Shown: positions 32,056-39,393, counted from the first letter of the stretch. The stretch: DNA of 54,803 bases from Flavobacteriales bacterium (GCA_021741155.1 JAIOYP010000025.1:1-54803), one strand, 5' to 3'. Made by a program: numbers and translations. Notes: a model not told the origin generated them from the letters alone.

Positions 32056-32568
32056 CTATTGTTCCTGAAGTTCTTTCAACGCTTCAAAGTTCTCTTTACA
32101 CACATCCATAATCGCTGATTTCATCAACGGCAAGAAAGACCTAGACAACAGGTCTTTTCCTTTCATTTGAACGTAAACATCAAGATTTGTTGACAGTCCG
32201 TCACGCTCATAGTTTACCGTTACATCAAACTCAAAGTCGTCATTAGTTAACTTGAATTTTACAGATTCCAACGGCACCATTTCTAGCACCTCCATGTCGT
32301 ACACGGTATTGGTTTCCGTGCCAGAATAATAAAGTTTGAAGGTGCTGCCGGGCATAGCTAAAAAACCACCAGTTTGTACCACGCTATCCAATCCGACAAC
32401 CCATTCTGGAGCACGTTGCAGATTGGCCATTGCAGCGTAAACCTGAATAACTGGACGGTCGATTCTTGTTTCAAACTGGTCATCTACCGCTGGCACAAAT
32501 ACGCCAATAAGCAGCAAAACTGAAACAATCAGTAAGAGAACGACCAAAAAGGCCTTTAAGAATTTCAT
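32056..32568 (-). CDS. Membrane-anchored SRPBCC (START-like) domain protein
   Basis: A 170-residue protein with a strong N-terminal membrane segment (about residues 5-27) followed by a SRPBCC/polyketide-cyclase-type domain: ETRIDRPVIQVYAAMANLQRAPEWV is the first strand and helix pair, and KSAIMDVCKENFEALKEL is the long C-terminal helix. Such domains bind hydrophobic ligands in a deep pocket; this one probably faces the periplasm. No ligand can be named. It is divergent from tpx, and each has a one-mismatch -7 box ending TTCG or TTCG-like in the 83-bp gap. Confidence 0.75.
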   Translation of the reverse strand: MKFLKAFLVVLLLIVSVLLLIGVFVPAVDDQFETRIDRPVIQVYAAMANLQRAPEWVVGLDSVVQTGGFLAMPGSTFKLYYSGTETNTVYDMEVLEMVPLESVKFKLTNDDFEFDVTVNYERDGLSTNLDVYVQMKGKDLLSRSFLPLMKSAIMDVCKENFEALKELQEQ

Positions 32569-32651
32569 GGTTTCCTAGTTGGGGTCACGAAGATACAGCT
32601 GATTGGTTTATATCAAATTTCTAATTTCGCGCTCCACCAAAAACAAATTTC

Positions 32652-33173
32652 ATGTCAGAAGGAAAAGAAACAGTTAAGCTAAAAGGTAGTCTCGTATTGT
32701 TGAAAGGATATATTCCTGAAGTGGGCGAAATTGCCCCCGATTTCACATACGTACAGGCCGATATGAACGAGAAAAGTCTTTACGATCTAGAAGGATTGAA
32801 TAAGATTATCCTATCAATGCCAAGTGTTGACACAGGCATTTGCGCCATGGAAACGAAAAAATTCAACGAAGCCGTTGGTAAATTAGATAATGTTGTTTGC
32901 CTTGCCATTACCAAAGATCTTCCGTTCGCTTTGAAAAGATTTTGCGGAGCAGAAGGAATTGAAAACGTGAAAGCCGTATCGGATTTCCGTTATGGAGACT
33001 TTTCCACCGAGTACAACTTGGAAATGGTGAACAGTCCGCTAAAAAATCTTTTGGCGCGTGCCGTTTTTGTGCTTGATAAAGAGAACAAAATCCATTACGT
33101 GGAGTTGGTAGAAGACATCACCTACGAACCTGATTACGATAAAGCTTTGGCTGCACTTGCCAAATTGAACTAA
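32652..33173 (+). CDS. tpx: Thiol peroxidase
   Basis: A 173-residue atypical 2-Cys peroxiredoxin that reduces hydrogen and alkyl peroxides with thioredoxin. The peroxidatic Cys64 lies in PSVDTGICAMETKKFNE, with Thr61 in the expected place, and the resolving Cys98 in RFCGAEGIENV. The N-terminal KLKGSLVLLKGYIPEVGEIAPDF and the late LLARAVFVLDKENKIHYVELV are standard Tpx segments. An extra Cys83 is present. Many homologues have PVC instead of GIC at the active site; the change leaves Cys and Thr intact. A near-consensus box TAATTTCG (32622-32629) precedes it by 22 bp. Confidence 0.93.
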   Translation: MSEGKETVKLKGSLVLLKGYIPEVGEIAPDFTYVQADMNEKSLYDLEGLNKIILSMPSVDTGICAMETKKFNEAVGKLDNVVCLAITKDLPFALKRFCGAEGIENVKAVSDFRYGDFSTEYNLEMVNSPLKNLLARAVFVLDKENKIHYVELVEDITYEPDYDKALAALAKLN

Positions 33174-33181
33174 TTATAAAA

Positions 33182-33219
33182 GTCGATAGTCCATGGACAA
33201 TGTTCTATGGATTATCGAC
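33182..33219. repeat. Hairpin in the tpx-MscS gap
   Basis: GTCGATA (33182-33188) pairs with TATCGAC (33213-33219) and TCCAT (33190) with ATGGA (33207), one mismatch between. There is no T-run, so termination is uncertain; it could also be a leader structure or a repeat element. Confidence 0.45.
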
Positions 33220-33236
33220 CACTTCGCATTCGAAAA

Positions 33237-34295
33237 ATGGATTTTCTACACAAAGAATTTTACTGGAACACGGTTGGCGAATGGCTGATTGCCCTAGCTG
33301 TTATCCTTGGCAGTGTATTGCTAGGAAAGCTTGTGTTCTGGTTTATCTCAAATGTGGTAAAGAAACTTACTGCCAAGACGGAAACCAATTTAGATGATAT
33401 CATCATCGACATGGTTGAAGAGCCACTTTCATTCGCCATAGCGCTTCTTGGTATTTGGTACGGGCTCGATTCGCTCCATCTTCCAGACGCGGGCCATGTT
33501 TGGATAAACAGGATTTACTACCTGCTCATCATCTTTAACGTTGCTTGGCTTATTAATCGTGTGATTGATGCAGTAATTGAAGAATATCTCGTTCCAATCA
33601 TTGAGAAATCAGAAAGTGATTTGGATGACCAACTGCTTCCTGTTTTGAGAAAAGGAATCCATGCTGCGGTATGGATTATGGCAGTGATTGTTGGACTAAA
33701 CAATGCTGGATACGATGTAGGCGCTCTGATTGCAGGACTCGGAATTGGTGGTTTGGCGTTGGCATTAGCGGCTCAGGATACGGTTGCCAACCTTTTTGGC
33801 GGCATCACAATTTTTGTGGATCAGCCGTTCACTATCAACGATCACATTAAGATTAGTTCGTATGAAGGAAATATTGAAGAAGTTGGTATCCGAAGCACGC
33901 GTTTAAGAACTTTTGAAGGACGGCTCGTTACCATTCCGAACAAGGTTTTTGCCGAATCTGCCATCGAAAACGTTTCTGCTGAACCAAGCCGAAGGGTTAT
34001 CCAAATGTTGGGGTTGACCTACAATACAACTCCTGAAAAAATGAAAGAGGCTTTGACCATTCTAGCCGGAGTTCATGAAAAATTCTCTGTGCATTTGGAA
34101 GAAAAACATTTAGAGCTTTTCGATTCATTCGGTGATTTCGCATTGAAACTGAAATTTGTTTTCTACATCAAAAAGGGGGAAGACATTTTTCAGATTGACT
34201 CCAAAATCAAAATGGAAATCCTCGAAAGGTTCAATGCTGCTGGGCTTGAATTTGCGTTCCCAACGCAGACAATACATGCCACGGTGGAGAAATAA
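33237..34295 (+). CDS. MscS-family small-conductance mechanosensitive channel
   Basis: A 352-residue membrane protein that releases solutes during hypo-osmotic shock. It has four probable membrane segments: about residues 14-35, 55-75, 85-105 and 135-155, followed by the MscS pore helix pattern GALIAGLGIGGLALALAAQDTVANLFGG (written here as one motif family; about residues 160-187). Next is the beta domain (FTINDHIKISSYEGNIEEVGIRSTR, IPNKVF) and a C-terminal alpha/beta domain. The ATG at 33237 is preferred over 33207 because the earlier ATG lies inside a hairpin arm and its extra ten residues are not conserved. The small two-gene cassette begins 12 bp after its stop. Confidence 0.85.
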   Translation: MDFLHKEFYWNTVGEWLIALAVILGSVLLGKLVFWFISNVVKKLTAKTETNLDDIIIDMVEEPLSFAIALLGIWYGLDSLHLPDAGHVWINRIYYLLIIFNVAWLINRVIDAVIEEYLVPIIEKSESDLDDQLLPVLRKGIHAAVWIMAVIVGLNNAGYDVGALIAGLGIGGLALALAAQDTVANLFGGITIFVDQPFTINDHIKISSYEGNIEEVGIRSTRLRTFEGRLVTIPNKVFAESAIENVSAEPSRRVIQMLGLTYNTTPEKMKEALTILAGVHEKFSVHLEEKHLELFDSFGDFALKLKFVFYIKKGEDIFQIDSKIKMEILERFNAAGLEFAFPTQTIHATVEK

Positions 34296-34307
34296 GGCTG
34301 CACCTCG

Positions 34308-34541
34308 ATGAATGCTCGGTTTCCAGATTCAAATCAACTTGCTAAATTATTTGGCGTTACGAGACGGGAATTCCACCGAGAAATAAAGCCTTTCATTGTC
34401 GCTGACTCCAAAAGTTTATTGGATGAATACAACATCGCTAATCCGGATATTGGTATTGATTCCAAACAAACCATTTATCTCAGGAGTTCCGACCAAACCA
34501 CAATAATTGAGACGGATTTAACGATTCAAGACTATCTTTAA
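34308..34541 (+). CDS. Small protein, possible orphan polymorphic-toxin C-terminal module
   Basis: A 77-residue protein with no signal peptide. It begins FPDSNQLAKLFGVTRREFHREIKPFI and continues with NIANPDIGIDSK, IYLRSSD and a final IETDLTIQDYL. I do not recognise a named domain. The order 'helix, short linker, NPDIGxD, hairpin, TDxxxxxY' resembles C-terminal toxin tips of Bacteroidota RHS or other polymorphic toxins, but this one has its own start and no carrier. The downstream gene begins 6 bp later, as an immunity gene would. Alternative: a small conserved cytosolic protein co-transcribed with MscS. The toxin idea is inference only. Confidence 0.55.
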   Translation: MNARFPDSNQLAKLFGVTRREFHREIKPFIVADSKSLLDEYNIANPDIGIDSKQTIYLRSSDQTTIIETDLTIQDYL

Positions 34542-34547
34542 CGTCAA

Positions 34548-35159
34548 ATGTCGCAGAACGCATACATAGACATACAGTTTAAGGGAGATGGGTTTTCTCC
34601 AGTAAAACTAAAGGCACTCACCAAATTTCCTTTGGAAATTTTGGTTGAGTCTGGTGAGGTTGGAACCAAGGGAAAATACCGTGGAGTCCCCTCTCCTTAC
34701 GGCATTGCATTATTAAAAATTGCTCCCAACGAAAAAGCTATTTTGGAATGGTGCGATAAACTCCTTGACCAAAAAAAATCCTTGCAAAAGTCTAAGGTTG
34801 GCGAAATAATCTTTGACATTGAATCTACAAGTAGTTTCAGCCCTAATTTTTCGGTTACGCCAGAACTGTCTTCCCGACTTTCCAAGCTCGGAGCCAAAAT
34901 CGTTTTTAGCGAGATTCCCGATGTAGAATTAGATGAGTTTGTTGAGCAACTGGTTGTGCATTTTAAGAACGCATCAATACCAAAAAAGAAAAAGGATGAG
35001 TTACTGCGTAATCTCCTTGCTTTCAAAACCGTTGGTGGAAATGAAAAAATCTCGGCACGGGTTGCATATGCCATGATGGTTGCTTTCATCGAACTGAGTG
35101 CTGGCAAATCGTTAACAAATCTGTACTTCAGCCGATATAAAGAGGAATTTCAGGAATAA
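34548..35159 (+). CDS. Unknown protein, possible DUF4279-like immunity partner
   Basis: A 203-residue soluble protein without signal peptide or membrane segment. The N-terminal half (AYIDIQFKGDGFSPVKLKAL, GVPSPYGIALLKI, then WCDKLLD) looks like the duplicated alpha/beta layout of DUF4279-type immunity proteins: a beta-alpha unit, then FDIESTSSFSPNFSVTPELSSRLSKLGAKIVFSEIPD as a second strand-helix-strand. The C-terminal 60 residues are helical and basic (IPKKKKDELLRNLL, ARVAYAMMVAFIELS). The link to DUF4279 is weak. It forms a two-gene unit with the small gene upstream and ends before a terminator. Confidence 0.5.
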   Translation: MSQNAYIDIQFKGDGFSPVKLKALTKFPLEILVESGEVGTKGKYRGVPSPYGIALLKIAPNEKAILEWCDKLLDQKKSLQKSKVGEIIFDIESTSSFSPNFSVTPELSSRLSKLGAKIVFSEIPDVELDEFVEQLVVHFKNASIPKKKKDELLRNLLAFKTVGGNEKISARVAYAMMVAFIELSAGKSLTNLYFSRYKEEFQE

Positions 35160-35208
35160 ATTGTGTGGGTGGTGAACAACTCGTAGAAACTTACACTCTG
35201 AAAATTTT

Positions 35209-35235
35209 AGCCCCGATTCTTCGGGGTTATTTTTG
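35209..35235 (+). terminator. Intrinsic terminator whose T-tract doubles as a promoter box
   Basis: CCCCGA (35211-35216) pairs with TCGGGG (35221-35226) with a 4-nt loop, followed by TTATTTTTG. The tail overlaps an exact -7 box (next entry). Confidence 0.75.
35228..35235 (+). promoter_or_regulatory. -7 promoter box for the DUF3127-PspC-DUF456 run
   Basis: TATTTTTG matches TAnnTTTG exactly and lies 18 bp before the DUF3127 ATG. It is also the T-tail of the preceding terminator. Confidence 0.45.
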
Positions 35236-35253
35236 TCCAAAATATTTTGAAAA

Positions 35254-35643
35254 ATGGCATCATACGAAGTAAGCGGTAAGTTGAAGGTAAAAATGGAAGA
35301 GCAGTCTTTTAGCAGTGGTTTTACCAAGAGAGAATTTGTTCTAACAACAACGGAAGAGCAATATCCACAAGACATCAAGTTTGAACTGATAAAGGATAAA
35401 ACATCTGCTATAGACAAGTTCAAAGAAAACGACACCATCAAGGTGAGTTTCAACCTACGTGGAAACGAATACAACGGAAAGTATTTTGTCAATCTCCAGG
35501 CTTGGAGAGTAGAAGCTGAAACTGCTGGAGCCTCCATTCCTGCTCCGCTTGACCCAATGGCTGATATGCCAACAGCAACTGCGTCTTCTGGCCCAGCTCC
35601 AACGAGTATTGATGATATTGGCGAGGATGATTTACCTTTCTAA
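35254..35643 (+). CDS. DUF3127 domain protein (single-strand-binding-like fold)
   Basis: A 129-residue soluble protein. The first 90 residues match DUF3127 (ASYEVSGKLKVKMEEQSF, KREFVLTTTEEQYPQDIKFEL, FNLRGNEYNGKYFVNLQAW), a Bacteroidota family thought to have an OB-like fold. The acidic, Pro/Ala-rich tail ends DIGEDDLPF, strikingly like the acidic tip of bacterial SSB proteins (which ends DDDIPF). That tip recruits DNA-repair partners, so a role on single-stranded DNA is plausible but inferred. It heads a close run with PspC (13-bp gap) and DUF456. Confidence 0.85.
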   Translation: MASYEVSGKLKVKMEEQSFSSGFTKREFVLTTTEEQYPQDIKFELIKDKTSAIDKFKENDTIKVSFNLRGNEYNGKYFVNLQAWRVEAETAGASIPAPLDPMADMPTATASSGPAPTSIDDIGEDDLPF

Positions 35644-35656
35644 AAAAAATTGAGCC

Positions 35657-35839
35657 ATGAGCGATAAAAAACTAACCAGAAAAGAAGGTAAAATTCTTGG
35701 TGTTTGTGCTGGATTGGGTGATTATCTCGACATAGACCCAACGGTTATCCGCCTCGGATTTCTCCTTCTCGTTTTCGGACTGGGAACTGGAGTTCTACTG
35801 TATCTCATCCTTGCGGTAGTTATGCCAAAGGACTACTAA
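35657..35839 (+). CDS. PspC-domain small membrane protein
   Basis: A 60-residue protein that is essentially one PspC domain: KLTRKEGKILGVCAGLGDYLDIDPTVIRLGF, then a membrane segment (about residues 33-54) and VMPKDY at the end. In enterobacteria PspC is an envelope-stress component; stand-alone PspC proteins are common in Bacteroidota with no proven role. It is separated from the DUF456 gene by 1 bp. Confidence 0.9.
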   Translation: MSDKKLTRKEGKILGVCAGLGDYLDIDPTVIRLGFLLLVFGLGTGVLLYLILAVVMPKDY

Positions 35840-35840
35840 A

Positions 35841-36353
35841 ATGCCAGAAGTAGCAGTTCTCATCATTGGGTTGCTACTTAACGGACTGGGTATTCTTGGA
35901 TGCATTCTTCCTGCATTACCCGGTCCGCTTATTAGCTGGGCTTCTTTGTTTCTGTTTTTTCTACTTCCAGAACACGAAGTAGGAACAACTACACTGATTA
36001 TCACTGGCGTTCTGATGGTAATTGTTACTGCTTTAGATTATATCGTACCGGTTTTAGGTGCTAAGAAATTCGGCTCGTCTCGTGAAGGAATCTGGGGCGG
36101 AATGATTGGTATCGTTGTCGGACTTTTCTTCTTCCCTCCTATCGGAATTATTCTTGGCCCTTTAGTAGGAACCATTGTTGGCGATATGATTGCTGGCGGA
36201 ACGTTCACGAAAGCCTTGAACAGCGGCATTGGTTCGGTGCTCGGTTTCCTCGTTGGAACTTCAATCAAACTTATTTACTGCATTGCCGTACTGGTTGTGT
36301 TCACCATCAAAGCAGGTGGTGCAATTGGCTCATTATTTACGCAATGGTTTTAA
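35841..36353 (+). CDS. DUF456 integral membrane protein
   Basis: A 170-residue protein with about four to five hydrophobic segments and the DUF456 features: GLLLNGLGILGCILPALPGPLISW at the start, DYIVPVLGAKKFGSSREGIWGG in the middle, and GPLVGTIVGDMI / GIGSVLGFLVGTSIKLIYC near the end. Glycine-rich helices suggest a small transporter-like or scaffold protein; the function is unknown. Its last 10 bp overlap the start of the beta-helix gene. Confidence 0.85.
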   Translation: MPEVAVLIIGLLLNGLGILGCILPALPGPLISWASLFLFFLLPEHEVGTTTLIITGVLMVIVTALDYIVPVLGAKKFGSSREGIWGGMIGIVVGLFFFPPIGIILGPLVGTIVGDMIAGGTFTKALNSGIGSVLGFLVGTSIKLIYCIAVLVVFTIKAGGAIGSLFTQWF

Positions 36354-38203
36354 ACAGACAAGGGACGGGAGACGAGGGACGTGGGACGTGGGACAAAAGA
36401 CAAGAGATAGGAGACAAGAGGCAAGAGATAAGAGCGACAGTTGCACATCTTCCTTTTACATTTTTCATTTTTCTTTTCACCTTTTTTTCCCTTCACGTCA
36501 GTGCACAGACGTTCTCTCCTGAACGCATCACCACTTGGGAAAATGCAGGTTTAACAATCGAACTTCAAGCTCCATCTAACCACGTTCTCATTACCGATTT
36601 TGGGGCAGACAATACAGGTGTGAATAGCAGTAATTCTGCCTACACCGCAGCTCTTGCAAGTTTGAGTGGAAGTGCTGGAACCATCTATTTTCCGCAGGGA
36701 GAATACCTTTTTACTGCTGGTATTTCTATTCCCGACAGTGTATTCTTGAAGGGAGAATCGACAGAAACAGAGTTGCAGTTTAATCTAGGTGGTAATGGCG
36801 ACCTGATTCTGATGACTGGCACCATCAGTTCTACACAATATGCGCTGCAACAAGACGCCATCAAAGGCACAAACGAGCTTCTGCTTTCGGATGCATCCGA
36901 GTTTGCAGCTGGCGATGTGATTCGACTGTATCAGTTTGATGAGGACAAAATGTTCTCTTCTTGGGCATACGGAACGCTCGGTCAGGTGGTGGAAATTTCG
37001 GCCATTGATGGAAATACGCTCACGCTATCTGACCCACTGAATCATCATTATCCGCTTTCGCGAAATCCGTATCTCAAAAAATTGACGCCAAGACGAGCAT
37101 CTGGTGTAGAATGCATGAAGATTGTAAGAGAGGATGCTACAACTGGGCAGACCGACAATATTCAATTCAACTACGCCTATAATTGCGTGGTTAGAAATGT
37201 GGAGATGGAGAACAGCAATTTCGCGCACATCAGCATCAATTCCTCTGCACACATTTTGGTTGAGGGCTGCTATCTTCATCACGCATTTGCCTATGGCGGT
37301 GGCGGACAAGGGTATGGCGTGGTAACGCAGTATGCTACCAGTTTCTGCCTTACGCAGAACAACGTTTTCAATCACCAACGCCATTCCATGCTCATTCAGG
37401 CTGGGGCGAATGGAAATGTATTTGGCTACAACTATTCTCACGATCCATTTTGGCAAGAATCTACACTGCCCACAAATGCTGCTGGCGATGCTGTGCTTCA
37501 CGGAAACTACACCTACTTGAATTTGTTTGAGGGAAACACTATTCAGAACATTGTGGTTGATGCGTCTCACGCAAATAACGGTCCGTACAATACTTTCTTC
37601 CGAAATCGAGCAAAGCTGTATGGTTTCTTTTCGGACAATACTGCTCCCGCCACCGATTCTATGAGTGTGGTGGGCAACGAGATTACCAATTCTGGGTTTC
37701 CGCTCGGGCTTTTCATCATTAGCGGTGTCGGATATTATTCTTTTGGGAATAATGTGAGTGGAACGACAAACCCTTCGGGAACATCCAATCTGACGGTCAA
37801 TTCGCTTTATTTGGATGAGAACGAGCTTCCTAATTTCCTATTGCAGCAAACGCTGCCGATGGTGGGCTATCCGTTGAGCATGAACGCCAAATTACTTCCT
37901 GCCGAAGAACGGTTTATTGCTGAGGAGTTTGTGAACTGCTCCGAGCTGGTTACCTCTACTCAAACCAATTTAAGTGAAAAAGAACTGTTCAAACTCCATG
38001 GAAACATCCTTGAGCTAGACAATTCTGTGCTGCCAGCCACGCTCAATGTATATTCGCTTAATGGTGGTCTGGTGCAAACCGCAACGCTGACATCGACCCG
38101 AGAAACCCTTTCACTTCCTAATGGAATTGGAATGTTTCTGATTCGAGTTCAAAGTCTAAATGGGGTTGAAGAAGCAGGGTTTAAGTACGTTAGTTTAAAT
38201 TAA
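36344..38203 (+). CDS. Secreted right-handed beta-helix (pectate-lyase-superfamily) protein with T9SS sorting domain
   Basis: A 619-residue exported protein. After a signal peptide ending VSAQ (about residue 55), residues 70-150 match the pectate-lyase superfamily N-terminus (DFGADNTGVN, GTIYFPQGEYLF, VFLKGES), and residues of about 230-420 form parallel beta-helix coils (NCVVRNVEMENSNFAHI, FCLTQNNVFNHQRHS). The last 75 residues look like a T9SS type A sorting domain. Likely a polysaccharide lyase or hydrolase, but catalytic residues cannot be placed. The first 36 residues before the hydrophobic core are encoded by a repetitive purine tract and are odd for a signal peptide n-region; no in-frame ATG, GTG or TTG lies between 36344 and the core, so the true start needs testing. 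Confidence 0.75.
   Translation: MVLNRQGTGDEGRGTWDKRQEIGDKRQEIRATVAHLPFTFFIFLFTFFSLHVSAQTFSPERITTWENAGLTIELQAPSNHVLITDFGADNTGVNSSNSAYTAALASLSGSAGTIYFPQGEYLFTAGISIPDSVFLKGESTETELQFNLGGNGDLILMTGTISSTQYALQQDAIKGTNELLLSDASEFAAGDVIRLYQFDEDKMFSSWAYGTLGQVVEISAIDGNTLTLSDPLNHHYPLSRNPYLKKLTPRRASGVECMKIVREDATTGQTDNIQFNYAYNCVVRNVEMENSNFAHISINSSAHILVEGCYLHHAFAYGGGGQGYGVVTQYATSFCLTQNNVFNHQRHSMLIQAGANGNVFGYNYSHDPFWQESTLPTNAAGDAVLHGNYTYLNLFEGNTIQNIVVDASHANNGPYNTFFRNRAKLYGFFSDNTAPATDSMSVVGNEITNSGFPLGLFIISGVGYYSFGNNVSGTTNPSGTSNLTVNSLYLDENELPNFLLQQTLPMVGYPLSMNAKLLPAEERFIAEEFVNCSELVTSTQTNLSEKELFKLHGNILELDNSVLPATLNVYSLNGGLVQTATLTSTRETLSLPNGIGMFLIRVQSLNGVEEAGFKYVSLN
36355..36437. repeat. Degenerate purine-rich repeat (GGGACG / AGACAAG words)
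   Basis: The stretch consists of variants of GGGACG, GGGACGTGGGAC and AGACAAGAG. It overlaps the 5' coding part of the beta-helix gene. Such word strings are typical of intergenic spacers in Bacteroidota genomes. Confidence 0.6.
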
Positions 38204-38338
38204 CGCTATTGGCCTGCTACATTTCGGGCCACGTAAATCACTTGGAACATAGGGGGTATCAGGTAGTAGTTCTTGATTGTTCTGTTGGGCCTTTCTGCCT
38301 TGGAATTCTCATAGTCGGTTTTGCCCATGCTGTTGATT

Positions 38339-38380
38339 GGGTGCGGGGTGCGGGGTGCGGGGTGCGGGGTGCGGAGTGCG
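38339..38380. repeat. GGGTGCG minisatellite, six 7-bp units
   Basis: Five perfect GGGTGCG units are followed by one GAGTGCG. The 7-bp period is not a multiple of three, and the array lies in the 410-bp gap between the beta-helix gene and hepT, so it is non-coding. Confidence 0.9.
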
Positions 38381-38449
38381 AATTACGATTTGGACGGATG
38401 CTACGGGATGGTGCTCGCAAAGGCGCTAAGACGCGAAGGGACGGAGGCT
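38377..38449 (+). repeat. Direct repeat R1, left copy (73 bp)
   Basis: Nearly identical to 39428-39500 in the same orientation (a few substitutions). Contains the phrase GGCGCTAAGACGCGAAGGG. It borders the left side of the HepT/MntA locus. Confidence 0.85.
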
Positions 38450-38454
38450 ATGCT

Positions 38455-38550
38455 GATGTGTCGCTGCGCTCTTGATTATTGCACAGAGGGAAATGGAGAA
38501 GAAAGGAGTTGCACAGAAGAGGTTCGCTGCGCTGTTGCTTTGCACTCGGA
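38455..38550 (+). repeat. Direct repeat R2, left copy (96 bp)
   Basis: Nearly identical to 39298-39393 in the same orientation. Contains CGCTGCGCTCTTGATTATTG and TTCGCTGCGCTGTTG words. Located between R1-left and hepT. The gap 38204-38613 holds only these repeats and the minisatellite; I see no gene in it. Confidence 0.85.
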
Positions 38551-38613
38551 TGCGATTTACGAATTGTTTGCTTATATGAACCTTCCTTATTTGGGTAGAT
38601 GTTATTGGCTTTC

Positions 38614-38961
38614 CTATTCAAAGGTGCTCAACATTTCCAACACGGTTTCTTTGAGTTCTGGAAGGTCTTTTTGAACAATATCCCAAACTATATTGGGGTC
38701 GAGGCCGAAGTACTCGTGCACAAACATATTTCTCATTCCGACTATTTGTGCCCATTCAACGTTGGGAAAAAGTGACCGAGTTTTTTCGGAAATATGATTG
38801 CTTGCTTCTCCGATAATCTCAAGTTGTTTGATGCAGGCAAATCTCATCATCGAACTATCCATGAATTCTTTTGAGCCTGCTTGAGCAACATAGGATTCTA
38901 TCTCAAGGACAGCATCCATGATATGTTGCAGGCGTGACTTATCTCCAAGATCACCGCGCAT
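38614..38961 (-). CDS. hepT: HepT-like HEPN ribonuclease toxin (DUF86)
   Basis: A 115-residue all-helical protein of the HepT/DUF86 family, an RNase toxin controlled by the partner nucleotidyltransferase. The active-site motif RX4HXY is intact: Arg77, His82 and Tyr84 in MRNMFVHEYFG. In studied pairs MntA adenylylates this tyrosine to silence the toxin. Other family marks: ACIKQLEIIGEASNHI and LPELKETVLEML. It follows mntA with an 11-bp overlap. Confidence 0.9.
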   Translation of the reverse strand: MRGDLGDKSRLQHIMDAVLEIESYVAQAGSKEFMDSSMMRFACIKQLEIIGEASNHISEKTRSLFPNVEWAQIVGMRNMFVHEYFGLDPNIVWDIVQKDLPELKETVLEMLSTFE

Positions 38962-39244
38962 AGATCAACTGCTTTTCGCGATCAACAAGTGGCTTTATGT
39001 ACTTGGACAACCCATTGGATGAAACAAGGTCAACTTTTGCGTTCAGTAGTTTTTCAAGATCGATGCGCATCTGTATGAATTGCAGTCCAATCCTCTGGGA
39101 ATGATCTAGATCTACCAAGATGTCTATATCACTCTCTGCGTCTGCTTCTCCGCGTACATACGAACCGAAGAGATATGCCCGCAACACGGGACGTGTACTC
39201 AGGTAATCTGAAATGAGCTGTTTCTTTTTATTGTCCAGTTTCAT
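38951..39244 (-). CDS. mntA: MntA-like minimal nucleotidyltransferase antitoxin
   Basis: A 97-residue minimal nucleotidyltransferase. The GSX10DXD motif is intact: Gly27-Ser28 in YLFGSYVRGE and Asp39/Asp41 in SDIDILVDL. The C-terminal part (KVDLVSSNGLSKYIKP) is typical of the family. It would neutralise HepT by attaching AMP to the toxin tyrosine. Antitoxin-first order with an 11-bp overlap suggests translational coupling. A consensus -7 box ends 4 nt before its ATG. Confidence 0.9.
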   Translation of the reverse strand: MKLDNKKKQLISDYLSTRPVLRAYLFGSYVRGEADAESDIDILVDLDHSQRIGLQFIQMRIDLEKLLNAKVDLVSSNGLSKYIKPLVDREKQLIYAR

Positions 39245-39248
39245 GCTA

Positions 39249-39256
39249 CAAATGTA
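39249..39256 (-). promoter_or_regulatory. -7 promoter box for mntA-hepT
   Basis: Minus-strand TACATTTG, the same octamer as for the candidate RNA, ends 4 nt before the mntA ATG. The predicted transcript would be leaderless. No -33 TTG at the expected place. Confidence 0.5.
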
Positions 39257-39297
39257 CGGTGGTGTTTTTAATTCGGATTCTGCGTGAATAGAACGCG

Positions 39298-39393
39298 GAT
39301 GTGGTCGCTGCGCTCTTGATTATTGCACAGAGGGAAATAGAGAAAAAAGGAGTTGCACGGAGGGGTTCGCTGCGCTGTTGTTTTGCACGCGGA
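39298..39393 (+). repeat. Direct repeat R2, right copy (96 bp)
   Basis: Second copy of the repeat at 38455-38550, same length and orientation, directly upstream of the mntA promoter region. Confidence 0.85.

Noticed and set aside
34697..35537. Minus-strand frames of 136 and 141 codons opposite the putative immunity and DUF3127 genes
   Set aside because: The plus-strand genes have recognisable domains or operon logic and a terminator/promoter between them; the antisense translations do not resemble any family.
38209..38674. Overlapping plus-strand frames through the minisatellite and repeats
   Set aside because: They translate the GGGTGCG array and R1/R2 repeats, lie in a gap with no start signals and overlap hepT in antisense.
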